Shown piece by piece: positions 1-6,443 of a stretch of 6,443 nt of DNA (position 1 is its first letter; every line of letters begins with the position of its first letter). The stretch is from an uncultured Comamonadaceae bacterium (GTDB taxonomy: Bacteria; Pseudomonadota; Gammaproteobacteria; Burkholderiales; Burkholderiaceae). The DNA lies in contig CAMLQP010000173.1 in assembly GCA_946482115.1 (NCBI GenBank), forward strand, positions 1 through 6,443, written 5' to 3'. Both the position numbers and the translations under genes were made by a program. The notes beneath the pieces were generated by a model. The model saw nothing but the letters and a program-made list of their open reading frames with translations, had not been told where the DNA came from and did no database searches.

Positions 1-1053
1 AGCGACATCGGCTGGGTGGTGGGTCACAGCTACATCATCTACGGCCCGCTGATCGCGGGCATGGCCACCCTCATGTACGAGGGCCTGCCGATCCGCCCCG
101 ACGCGGGCGTCTGGTGGAGCCTGGTCGAGAAGTACAAGGTCAGCGTGATGTTCAGCGCGCCTACGGCGGTGCGCGTGCTCAAGAAGTACGACCCGGCCTT
201 CCTCGCGAAGTACGACCTGTCCAGCCTGAAAGCGCTGTTCCTGGCCGGCGAGCCGCTGGACGAGAGCACGGCACAGTGGATCGCCGAAGGCCTGGGCAAG
301 CCCATCATCGACAACTACTGGCAGACCGAGACCGGCTGGCCCATCCTGACCATCGCCAACGGCGTGGAGGCCAGGCCCAGCAAGTTTGGCAGCCCGGGCG
401 TGGCCATGTATGGCTACAAGGTGAAGCTGCTGGACGAGCACACCGGCGACGAACTGACCGGCGCCGGCCAGAAGGGCGTGCTCGCCATCGAGGGGCCGCT
501 GCCGCCGGGCTGCATGCAGACCGTGTGGGGCGACGATGCGCGCTTCGTCAAGACCTACTGGTCCAGCGTGCCGGGCCGGCAGGTCTACAACACCTTCGAC
601 TTCGCCCAGCGTGACGCCGACGGCTACTACTTCATCCTGGGCCGCACCGACGACGTGATCAACGTCGCCGGCCATCGCCTGGGCACGCGCGAGATCGAGG
701 AAAGCATCGCCAGCCACCCGGCGGTGGCCGAGGTGGCCGTTGTCGGCGTGGCCGATCAACTGAAGGGCCAGGTGGCCATGGCCTTCGCGGTCGTGAAGGA
801 CGCGGCGCTGGTGGCCGACGAGGCTGGCCAGCTGCGGCTGGAGGGCGAGATCATGAAGGTGGTCGACCACCAGCTGGGCGCCGTGGCGCGGCCGGCGCGG
901 GTGCGCTTCGTCAACCTGCTGCCCAAGACGCGCAGCGGCAAGCTGCTGCGCCGCGCCATCCAGGCGGTGTGCGAAGGCCGCGACCCCGGCGACCTGACCA
1001 CCATGGACGATCCGGCGGCGCTGCAGCAGATCCGGGAGCTGGTGGCCCGGTAA
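1..1053 (+). CDS. prpE: Propionyl-CoA synthetase (propionate--CoA ligase), 3' part, 5' end outside window
   Basis: Cytoplasmic AMP-forming ligase that activates propionate to propionyl-CoA, the entry step of propionate catabolism. The reading frame is open from base 1, so the gene begins upstream; 350 residues are visible and roughly 280 N-terminal residues should be missing, judging from the usual ~630-residue length. Visible landmarks are SDIGWVVGHSYIIYGPL at the window edge, the adenylate-forming core motif YWQTETGW (bases 316-339), the hinge/A8 motif GRTDDVINVAGHRLGTREIEE (from base 640), and PKTRSGK (bases 922-942), whose lysine is the adenylation-step catalytic residue and, in known family members, a site of regulatory acylation. 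YWQTETGWPI, rather than the WWQTETGG of acetyl-CoA synthetase, favours PrpE over Acs; a related short-chain acyl-CoA synthetase remains possible. The TAA stop is at 1051-1053. No prpB/C/D genes lie downstream, so it is not followed by a methylcitrate-cycle operon here. Confidence 0.88.
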   Translation, partial: SDIGWVVGHSYIIYGPLIAGMATLMYEGLPIRPDAGVWWSLVEKYKVSVMFSAPTAVRVLKKYDPAFLAKYDLSSLKALFLAGEPLDESTAQWIAEGLGKPIIDNYWQTETGWPILTIANGVEARPSKFGSPGVAMYGYKVKLLDEHTGDELTGAGQKGVLAIEGPLPPGCMQTVWGDDARFVKTYWSSVPGRQVYNTFDFAQRDADGYYFILGRTDDVINVAGHRLGTREIEESIASHPAVAEVAVVGVADQLKGQVAMAFAVVKDAALVADEAGQLRLEGEIMKVVDHQLGAVARPARVRFVNLLPKTRSGKLLRRAIQAVCEGRDPGDLTTMDDPAALQQIRELVAR

Positions 1054-1087
1054 GTGGCATGAGGGCCATCTGCCGCTATCATGGCTA

Positions 1088-1110
1088 CTTATATAAGCAA
1101 GCCTTAAATG
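1088..1110 (+). promoter_or_regulatory. AT-rich promoter/operator-like dyad ahead of the ArsR-family gene
   Basis: Bases 1091-1097 (ATATAAG) and 1103-1109 (CTTAAAT) form a 7-bp inverted repeat with one mismatch around a 5-base spacer (CAAGC). The left arm contains TATAAG (1092-1097), five of six matches to a -10 box; no convincing -35 is visible at the right distance. This is the only AT-rich patch in a very GC-rich neighbourhood and it sits 9 bases before the preferred start of the ArsR-like gene. ArsR/SmtB repressors typically bind an imperfect dyad overlapping their own promoter, so autoregulation is the natural reading. That is inference; the dyad and the -10-like box are seen directly. 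Confidence 0.5.
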
Positions 1111-1118
1111 GTGCCCAG

Positions 1119-1493
1119 ATGGCCGAGCCCACCGAAACCGAGGTTCCCGCCGAGAACGCGCGGGTGTTCGAACTGGCCGCCGAGCTGTTCGGCGTGCTGG
1201 CCACACCCATGCGGCTGCGCATCCTGAGCGCGTTGTGCGACAAGGAGAAGTCCGTGTCGCAGCTGCTGGCCGAGATCGACACCACCCAGCCCAACCTCTC
1301 GCAGCACCTGAACCTGCTGTACCGCGCCGGCGTGCTGGCCAAGCGCAAGGAGGGAACCCAGGTGATCTATCGGGTACAAAGCGAGAAGGCCGTGAACCTG
1401 TGCCGCTCGGTCTGCACCCAGATCGCCATCGAAATGGATGAGCCGGGCACCGTCCCCCCCAGTGAGCGCCTGTCGCCGAGACTTGGAGTCTGA
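1119..1493 (+). CDS. ArsR/SmtB-family winged-helix transcriptional repressor with three cysteines
   Basis: A 124-residue DNA-binding regulator expected to act as a dimer. ELAAELFGVLATPMRLRILSAL (about 18-39) is the dimerisation/first helical part, SVSQLLAEIDTTQPNLSQHLNLLYRAGVLAKRKEG (45-79) is the helix-turn-helix, and TQVIYRV (80-86) is the beta wing. Cysteines are C40, just before the helix-turn-helix, and C95 and C99 in the C-terminal helix. The classical ELCVCDL arsenic/cadmium box and a His-based C-terminal zinc site are absent. A cysteine near position 40 plus one in the last helix resembles the dithiol persulfide sensors of the BigR/SqrR group, so a thiol or sulfide signal is plausible but unproven. 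An in-frame ATG at 1059 would add 20 residues (MRAICRYHGY...), but it would place the operator-like dyad inside the gene and the extension does not look like the family, so 1119 is preferred. Neither start has a good Shine-Dalgarno. The stop is 3 bases before the lipoprotein start. Confidence 0.85.
   Translation: MAEPTETEVPAENARVFELAAELFGVLATPMRLRILSALCDKEKSVSQLLAEIDTTQPNLSQHLNLLYRAGVLAKRKEGTQVIYRVQSEKAVNLCRSVCTQIAIEMDEPGTVPPSERLSPRLGV
1485..1488 (+). promoter_or_regulatory. Ribosome binding site supporting the TTG start at 1497
   Basis: GGAG lies inside the last codons of the ArsR-like gene, with 8 bases between it and the TTG at 1497-1499. It decides the choice of a non-ATG start for the lipoprotein and suggests translational coupling, because ribosomes finishing at the TGA of 1491-1493 stop on top of the initiation region. 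Confidence 0.55.
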
Positions 1494-1496
1494 CCG

Positions 1497-1745
1497 TTGA
1501 AAACCCGCCGCCTGCTGTCTCTTGCCGTGCTGCCCCTGGTGCTGGCCGGCTGCGCCGGTTCTGGCGTCAATCTGGGCGTCTCGGTGCCCATCGGTCCGCA
1601 TGTGGGCGTGGGGGTGTCGGCCGGCAGCGATGGCCGCATCGGCACTGGCGTGGGGGTGTCCGTGGGCGGGGGCTCGGTGTCGGTGGGAACGTCCGGCCGT
1701 TTGCCGGCTCAGGATTCCACCAGAGAAACGCCGCCCCCGCGCTGA
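1497..1745 (+). CDS. Small Gly/Val-rich lipoprotein of unknown function
   Basis: An 82-residue predicted lipoprotein. The N-terminus MKTRRLLSLAVLPLVLAGC has a basic n-region (K2, R4, R5), a hydrophobic core and a lipobox LAGC with the lipidated cysteine at position 19, so the mature chain of 64 residues should be membrane-anchored and exported. The mature part is dominated by alternating Gly, Val and Ser; the segment GVGVS occurs at 37-41 and 51-55, encoded by an exact 14-base direct repeat. The tail (66-82) is polar and proline-rich. The start is TTG (read as Met): it has a well-placed GGAG, and any later in-frame start would remove the positive charges of the signal peptide. It follows the ArsR-like stop by three bases, so the two are almost certainly co-transcribed. 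I recognise no enzymatic domain. Possible roles are an envelope structural or stress-related lipoprotein, but the sequence does not settle this. Confidence 0.75.
   Translation: MKTRRLLSLAVLPLVLAGCAGSGVNLGVSVPIGPHVGVGVSAGSDGRIGTGVGVSVGGGSVSVGTSGRLPAQDSTRETPPPR
1605..1660 (+). repeat. 14-base direct repeat inside the lipoprotein gene
   Basis: GGCGTGGGGGTGTC occurs at 1605-1618 and again at 1647-1660, exactly 42 bases (14 codons) apart and in the same reading frame, each copy encoding GVGVS. This suggests that the mature protein grew by an internal in-frame duplication, although codon bias on a Gly/Val-rich peptide could also produce it. Confidence 0.6.
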
Positions 1746-1760
1746 CCCCCGTTTTTTGGT

Positions 1761-1792
1761 CCGCAGCACCCGTGTGACCACGCGGGCTGCGG
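1761..1792. terminator. Strong hairpin between the lipoprotein gene and sucA, possible transcription end
   Basis: Arms 1761-1774 (CCGCAGCACCCGTG) and 1779-1792 (CACGCGGGCTGCGG) pair at 12 of 14 positions around a 4-base loop (TGAC). It begins 15 bases after the lipoprotein stop, where a terminator would be expected. It is not a textbook intrinsic terminator: no T-run follows on the + strand, and the only T-run (1752-1757) lies before the hairpin. It could instead protect the 3' end of the upstream mRNA, assist termination by another route, or be part of the sucA control region. The structure is certain on paper; the role is inferred. Confidence 0.4.
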
Positions 1793-1813
1793 CATTCGGT
1801 GGCACAATGCCGC
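1789..1813. promoter_or_regulatory. Perfect inverted repeat with -10-like box, candidate sucA promoter/operator
   Basis: GCGGCATT (1789-1796) and AATGCCGC (1806-1813) are perfect 8-base arms separated by 9 bases, giving a 17-base centre-to-centre spacing that suits a dimeric regulator on one face of the helix. CACAAT (1803-1808) within it matches four of six positions of a -10 box, but no convincing -35 lies 16-18 bases upstream. The left arm shares bases 1789-1792 with the preceding hairpin, so the two structures cannot both form fully in RNA. Operator, promoter and RNA-structure readings are all open. Confidence 0.35.
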
Positions 1814-1831
1814 CTGCAGTCAGGTCCTTCC

Positions 1832-1842
1832 ACAGTCACTGT
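1832..1842. repeat. Short perfect palindrome ACAGTCACTGT
   Basis: Five-base arms around a single central C, in the sucA upstream region. It could be a regulator half-site pair, but a palindrome this short is weak evidence on its own; it is listed because it belongs to a run of dyads between 1761 and 1913. Confidence 0.3.
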
Positions 1843-1876
1843 CGCATCCGCCAATCGGTTCAGCCGTGTCGCGGGA

Positions 1877-1889
1877 GGTTTCTCAAACC
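1877..1889 (+). repeat. Short hairpin GGTTTCTCAAACC in the likely sucA leader
   Basis: Perfect 5-base arms (GGTTT, AAACC) around CTC. The bases just before and overlapping it, GGGAG at 1873-1877, can also pair with CTCCC at 1899-1903, which would enclose this hairpin in a longer stem and compete with the hairpin at 1897-1913. Confidence 0.35.
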
Positions 1890-1896
1890 AGCTAAT

Positions 1897-1913
1897 GTCT
1901 CCCTGAGGGAGGC
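1897..1913 (+). promoter_or_regulatory. Hairpin abutting the sucA ribosome binding site
   Basis: GTCTCCC (1897-1903) pairs with GGGAGGC (1907-1913) over seven positions, including one G-U pair, around a 3-base TGA loop. The Shine-Dalgarno GGAGG begins at the very next base (1914). The hairpin could position or limit ribosome access, and its left strand has an alternative partner at 1873-1877. The structure is seen directly; a regulatory role is inferred. Confidence 0.4.
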
Positions 1914-1918
1914 GGAGG
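1914..1918 (+). promoter_or_regulatory. Ribosome binding site of sucA
   Basis: GGAGG, 11 bases before the ATG at 1930, is slightly far but is the best match; a second GGAGG at 1908-1912 is tied up in the hairpin before it, and a weaker GGA (1924-1926) lies closer. The match supports 1930 as the start, although the frame stays open far upstream. Confidence 0.6.
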
Positions 1919-1929
1919 TCAGCGGAACA

Positions 1930-4809
1930 ATGAGCGAGACGAACAGCGTCTACGTTGCTTACCAGGGCAACTCGTACCTCTTCGGCGGCAACGCGCCGTA
2001 CGTAGAGGAAATGTACGAAAACTATCTGGCCGATCCCACCAGCGTGCCCGACACGTGGCGTGCCTATTTCGACGCACTGCAGAATGTGCCCGCGTCCGAC
2101 GGCAGCAACGCCCGCGACGTGCCGCACATGCCGGTCATCAACGCCTTCGCCGAACGCGCCAAGGCTGGTGTCACCCAGGTGGTCATGGCCACTGGCGCCG
2201 ATTCCGAGATGGGTCGTAAGCGCACGGCCGTGCAGCAGCTCATCGCCGCCTACCGCAACGTCGGCGCCCGCTGGGCCGACCTCGATCCGCTCAAACGCAC
2301 CGAGCGCCCGTCCATTCCCGAGCTCGACCCGGCTTTCTATGGTTTCACCGACGCCGACCTCGAGACGGTGTTCAACACCAGCAACACCTTTTTCGGCAAG
2401 GAATCCATGTCCTTGCGCGACCTGCTGAATGCCTTGCGCGAGACCTATTGCGGCACCGTCGGCGCCGAATACATGTACGCCACCGACCAGAACGAGAAAC
2501 GTTGGTGGCAGCAGCGGCTGGAGAACTCGCGCAGCAAGCCCCAGTTCGACGCCGAGAAGAAAAAGCACATCCTGGGCCGCCTGACCGCTGCCGAGGGTCT
2601 GGAGCGCTACCTGCACACCAAGTACGTGGGTCAGAAGCGCTTCTCGCTGGAAGGCGGCGAGAGCTTCATCGCCGCCATGGACGAGGTGGTGCAGCTGGCC
2701 GGCCAGCGTGGCGTGCAGGAGGTCGTGATCGGCATGGCCCACCGTGGTCGCCTGAACGTGCTGGTCAACACCCTGGGCAAGATGCCCAAGGACCTGTTCG
2801 CCGAGTTCGACCACACCGCCCCGGAAGACCTGCCGGCCGGTGACGTGAAGTACCACCAGGGCTTCAGTTCCGACGTCGCCACCCCCGGCGGCCCGGTGCA
2901 CCTGACCCTGGCGTTCAACCCCTCGCACCTGGAAATCGTGAACCCGGTGGTCGAAGGCTCGGTGCGTGCCCGCCTGGACCGCCGTGGCGACAAGGAAGGC
3001 GACACCGTGCTGCCCGTGCTGGTGCACGGCGACGCCGCCTTCGCCGGCCAGGGTGTGGTGATGGAAACGCTGGCGCTGGCGCAGACGCGCGGCTACTACA
3101 CCGGCGGCACCCTGCACATCGTCATCAACAACCAGATCGGCTTCACCACCAGCGACCCGCGTGACACCCGCTCCACCCTGTACTGCTCCGACGTCGTCAA
3201 GATGATCGAGGCACCGGTGCTGCACGTGAACGGCGACGACCCCGAGGCCGTGGTGTTCGCCACCCAGCTCGCGCTGGACTACCGCCAGGAGTTCAACAAG
3301 GACGTGGTGGTCGACATCATCTGCTTCCGCAAGCTGGGCCACAACGAGCAGGACACCCCCTCGCTGACCCAGCCGCTGATGTACAAGAAGATCGCCAAGC
3401 ACCCCGGCACGCGCAAGCTGTACGCCGACAAGCTGGCCACGCAGGGCCTGGGTGACACGCTGGGCGACGACATGGCCAAGGCCTACCGCGCCGCGCTGGA
3501 CGAAGGCCGCCACACCGTGGACCCGGTGCTGACCAACTTCAAGAGCAAGTACGCGGTCGACTGGTCGCCCTTCCTCAACAAGAAGTGGACCGACGCCGCC
3601 GAGACCGCGATTCCGCTGACCGAGTGGAAACGCCTGGCCGAGAAGATCACCACCATCCCCGCCAACATCACCCCACACCAGCTGGTCAAGAAGGTCTACG
3701 AAGACCGCGCCGCCATGGGCCGAGGCGAGATCAACGTCGACTGGGGCATGGGCGAGCACATGGCCTTCGCCTCGCTGGTGGCCAGCGGCTTCCCGGTGCG
3801 CCTGTCGGGCGAGGACTGCGGTCGCGGCACCTTCACGCACCGCCACGCGGTCATCCACGACCAGAACCGCGAGAAGTACGACGAAGGCACCTACATCCCG
3901 CTGCAGAACGTGGCCGACAATCAGGCCCCGTTCGTCGTGATCGACTCCATCCTGTCCGAAGAGGCGGTGCTGGGCTTCGAGTACGGCTACGCGTCCAACG
4001 ACCCCAACACGCTGGTGATCTGGGAAGCGCAGTTCGGCGACTTCGTCAACGGCGCGCAGGTCGTGATCGACCAGTTCATCGCCTCCGGCGAGGTCAAGTG
4101 GGGCCGCGTCAACGGCATCACCATGATGCTGCCGCACGGCTATGAAGGCCAGGGCCCCGAGCACAGCTCGGCCCGCCTGGAGCGCTTCATGCAGCTGGCC
4201 GCCGACACCAACATGCAGATCGTGCAGCCGACCACGGCCAGCCAGATCTTCCATGTGCTGCGCCGCCAGATGGTGCGCGACCTGCGCAAGCCGCTGATCA
4301 TCATGACGCCCAAGTCGCTGCTGCGCAACAAGGATGCGACCTCGCCGCTGTCCGAGTTCACCAAGGGCGGCTTCCAGACCGTGATCCCGGACCAGAGCGA
4401 GGCCGTGGCCAAGAACGCCGCCAAGGTCAGGCGCATCATCGCCTGCTCGGGCAAGGTCTACTACGACCTGGCCAAGAAGCGCGAGGAGAAGGGCGCCGAC
4501 GACGTGGCCATCATCCGCGTCGAGCAGCTCTACCCGTTCCCGCACAAGGCCTTCGCCGCCGAGATCAAGAAGTACCCCGGCGCGACCGACATCGTGTGGT
4601 GCCAGGACGAGCCGCAGAACCAGGGTGCCTGGTTCTTCGTGCAGCACTACATCCACGAGAACATGGCCGAGGGCCAGAAGCTGGGCTATGCCGGCCGCGC
4701 GGCCTCCGCGTCGCCCGCCGTGGGTTACGCCCACCTGCACCAGGAGCAGCAGAAGGCGCTGGTCGATGCGGCGTTCGCCAAGCTCAAGGGCTTCATCCTC
4801 ACCAAATAA
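1930..4809 (+). CDS. sucA: 2-oxoglutarate dehydrogenase E1 component (thiamine diphosphate-dependent)
   Basis: Decarboxylates 2-oxoglutarate and transfers the succinyl group to the lipoyl arm of SucB; a cytoplasmic TCA-cycle enzyme. The product is 959 residues, slightly longer than the 933 of E. coli SucA. Domain order: N-terminal segment SYLFGGNAPYVEEMYENYLADPTSVPDTWRAYF typical of OGDH E1, which is involved in binding the core; the dehydrogenase E1 domain with GMAHRGRLNVL (His271); the thiamine diphosphate/Mg motif starting at GDAAF (Asp368) and ending at NNQIGF (Asn400-401); then the transketolase-like pyrimidine domain with SGEDCGRGTFTHRHAV (Glu628, His637, His639), and the C-terminal OGDH domain ending in VDAAFAKLKGFILTK. 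The start is the ATG at 1930 because MSETNSVY directly precedes the conserved N-terminus, whereas the open frame back to 1522 is unrelated sequence overlapping the lipoprotein gene. It is first in the sucA-sucB-lpdA operon, with sucB 30 bases downstream. No broken motif was seen. Confidence 0.97.
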   Translation: MSETNSVYVAYQGNSYLFGGNAPYVEEMYENYLADPTSVPDTWRAYFDALQNVPASDGSNARDVPHMPVINAFAERAKAGVTQVVMATGADSEMGRKRTAVQQLIAAYRNVGARWADLDPLKRTERPSIPELDPAFYGFTDADLETVFNTSNTFFGKESMSLRDLLNALRETYCGTVGAEYMYATDQNEKRWWQQRLENSRSKPQFDAEKKKHILGRLTAAEGLERYLHTKYVGQKRFSLEGGESFIAAMDEVVQLAGQRGVQEVVIGMAHRGRLNVLVNTLGKMPKDLFAEFDHTAPEDLPAGDVKYHQGFSSDVATPGGPVHLTLAFNPSHLEIVNPVVEGSVRARLDRRGDKEGDTVLPVLVHGDAAFAGQGVVMETLALAQTRGYYTGGTLHIVINNQIGFTTSDPRDTRSTLYCSDVVKMIEAPVLHVNGDDPEAVVFATQLALDYRQEFNKDVVVDIICFRKLGHNEQDTPSLTQPLMYKKIAKHPGTRKLYADKLATQGLGDTLGDDMAKAYRAALDEGRHTVDPVLTNFKSKYAVDWSPFLNKKWTDAAETAIPLTEWKRLAEKITTIPANITPHQLVKKVYEDRAAMGRGEINVDWGMGEHMAFASLVASGFPVRLSGEDCGRGTFTHRHAVIHDQNREKYDEGTYIPLQNVADNQAPFVVIDSILSEEAVLGFEYGYASNDPNTLVIWEAQFGDFVNGAQVVIDQFIASGEVKWGRVNGITMMLPHGYEGQGPEHSSARLERFMQLAADTNMQIVQPTTASQIFHVLRRQMVRDLRKPLIIMTPKSLLRNKDATSPLSEFTKGGFQTVIPDQSEAVAKNAAKVRRIIACSGKVYYDLAKKREEKGADDVAIIRVEQLYPFPHKAFAAEIKKYPGATDIVWCQDEPQNQGAWFFVQHYIHENMAEGQKLGYAGRAASASPAVGYAHLHQEQQKALVDAAFAKLKGFILTK

Positions 4810-4827
4810 GCCGGCCTCCCGCACAAC

Positions 4828-4831
4828 AGGA
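4828..4831 (+). promoter_or_regulatory. Ribosome binding site of sucB
   Basis: AGGA, with 8 bases to the ATG at 4840, lies in the 30-base sucA-sucB gap. The gap has no room for a promoter plus leader and no terminator hairpin was seen in it, which fits co-transcription. Confidence 0.6.
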
Positions 4832-4839
4832 AAATTCAA

Positions 4840-6091
<1,252 letters not shown>

Positions 6092-6093
<2 letters not shown>

Positions 6094-6096
6094 GGA
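6092..6096 (+). promoter_or_regulatory. Ribosome binding site of lpdA overlapping the sucB stop
   Basis: GAGGA shares its first two bases with the TGA of sucB (6091-6093) and stands 7 bases before the ATG at 6104. This arrangement supports translational coupling of E2 and E3 synthesis and fixes the lpdA start. Confidence 0.65.
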
Positions 6097-6103
6097 CGAC
6101 CCG

Positions 6104-6443
6104 ATGAGCAAACAATTCGACGTGGTCGTCATCGGTGGCGGCCCCGGCGGCTACATCGCCGCCATCCGCGCGGCGCAGCTGGGCTTCAACACCGCCTGCA
6201 TCGACGAGTGGAAGAACGACAAGGGCGGCCCGGCCCCGGGCGGCACCTGCACCAACGTGGGCTGCATCCCGTCCAAGGCGCTGCTGCAGTCCTCGGAGAA
6301 CTTCGAGGAGGCCGGCCGCCATTTCGGCGACCACGGCATCACGATGAAGGACCTGGCGATCGACATCGGCAAGATGATCGCCCGCAAGGACGCCGTCGTG
6401 AAGCAGAACAACGACGGCATCCTCTACCTGTTCAAGAAGAACA
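6104..6443 (+). CDS. lpdA: Dihydrolipoyl dehydrogenase (E3), 5' part, 3' end outside window
   Basis: FAD flavoprotein that reoxidises dihydrolipoyl-SucB with NAD+. The first 113 codons are visible, about a quarter of the usual ~475 residues. MSKQFDVVVIGGGPGGYIAAIRAAQLG holds the FAD-binding Rossmann motif GGGPGG (11-16), and GGTCTNVGCIPSKALL holds the redox-active disulfide C49/C54. The stretch between the two (WKNDKGGPAPGG) is the longer linker seen in part of the Lpd family. The protein begins directly with the FAD domain, so there is no N-terminal lipoyl domain of the kind found on some pyruvate dehydrogenase E3 proteins, which fits a dedicated 2-oxoglutarate dehydrogenase E3. It lies 10 bases after sucB in the same operon. 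No frameshift was seen up to the window edge. Confidence 0.95.
   Translation, partial: MSKQFDVVVIGGGPGGYIAAIRAAQLGFNTACIDEWKNDKGGPAPGGTCTNVGCIPSKALLQSSENFEEAGRHFGDHGITMKDLAIDIGKMIARKDAVVKQNNDGILYLFKKN

Noticed and set aside
969..1118. Longer starts for the ArsR-like gene at 969 or 1059.
   Set aside because: The 969 start runs inside the prpE end in another frame. The 1059 start would swallow the promoter-like dyad and adds residues unlike the family. The 1059 start cannot be strictly excluded.
1693..1707. Small hairpin CCGGC/GCCGG within the lipoprotein gene.
   Set aside because: Only 5 bp, inside coding sequence, and commonplace in such GC-rich DNA.
1800..1818. Sigma-54 promoter suggested by TGGCAC at 1800-1805 followed by TGCA at 1815-1818.
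   Set aside because: The GC of the -12 element would have to lie two bases earlier; sigma-54 spacing is strict and the correctly spaced bases (CGCCT) do not match TTGCW.
1522..1929. N-terminal extension of sucA to an upstream ATG, which would give a 1,095-residue protein.
   Set aside because: The extra residues are Arg/Pro/Cys/Trp-rich out-of-frame reading of the lipoprotein gene and the dyad-rich intergenic DNA. The family N-terminus and a Shine-Dalgarno both support the ATG at 1930.

Overview
The window is GC-rich DNA in which nearly every third codon position is G or C. Every gene lies on the + strand. The 2-oxoglutarate dehydrogenase operon order sucA-sucB-lpdA, together with the protein wording (a beta-proteobacterial-type SucA of 959 residues, an Ala/Pro-rich SucB linker, and an Lpd without an N-terminal lipoyl domain), points to a Burkholderiales beta-proteobacterium, probably close to Comamonadaceae. 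That taxonomic guess comes from protein style, not from a search.

Layout: (i) 1-1053 is the 3' part of an acyl-CoA synthetase best called propionyl-CoA synthetase (PrpE). (ii) 1059/1119-1493 is a small ArsR/SmtB-family repressor with three cysteines, preceded by an AT-rich promoter/operator-like dyad. (iii) 1497-1745 is a tiny Gly/Val-rich lipoprotein of unknown function that starts with TTG three bases after the repressor's stop codon. (iv) 1746-1929 is a 184-base intergenic region unusually dense in inverted repeats, which must hold the end of the arsR-lipoprotein unit and the control region of the next operon. (v) 1930-4809 is sucA (E1 of 2-oxoglutarate dehydrogenase), 4840-6093 is sucB (E2), and 6104 to the window edge is the 5' part of lpdA (E3).

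How they work together: SucA, SucB and Lpd form one complex that converts 2-oxoglutarate to succinyl-CoA in the TCA cycle. SucA decarboxylates, SucB carries the succinyl group on a lipoyl-lysine to CoA, and Lpd reoxidises the lipoyl group with NAD+. PrpE activates propionate, whose products also feed central carbon metabolism, but nothing in the sequence shows it is co-regulated with suc. The ArsR-like protein and the lipoprotein probably form their own two-gene unit.

Most of the window is ordinary core metabolism. The parts worth a second look are the cysteine-bearing ArsR with its operator-like dyad, the coupled Gly/Val lipoprotein, and the cluster of dyads (including one touching the ribosome binding site) ahead of sucA. 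I saw no mobile element, CRISPR array, tRNA or rRNA.
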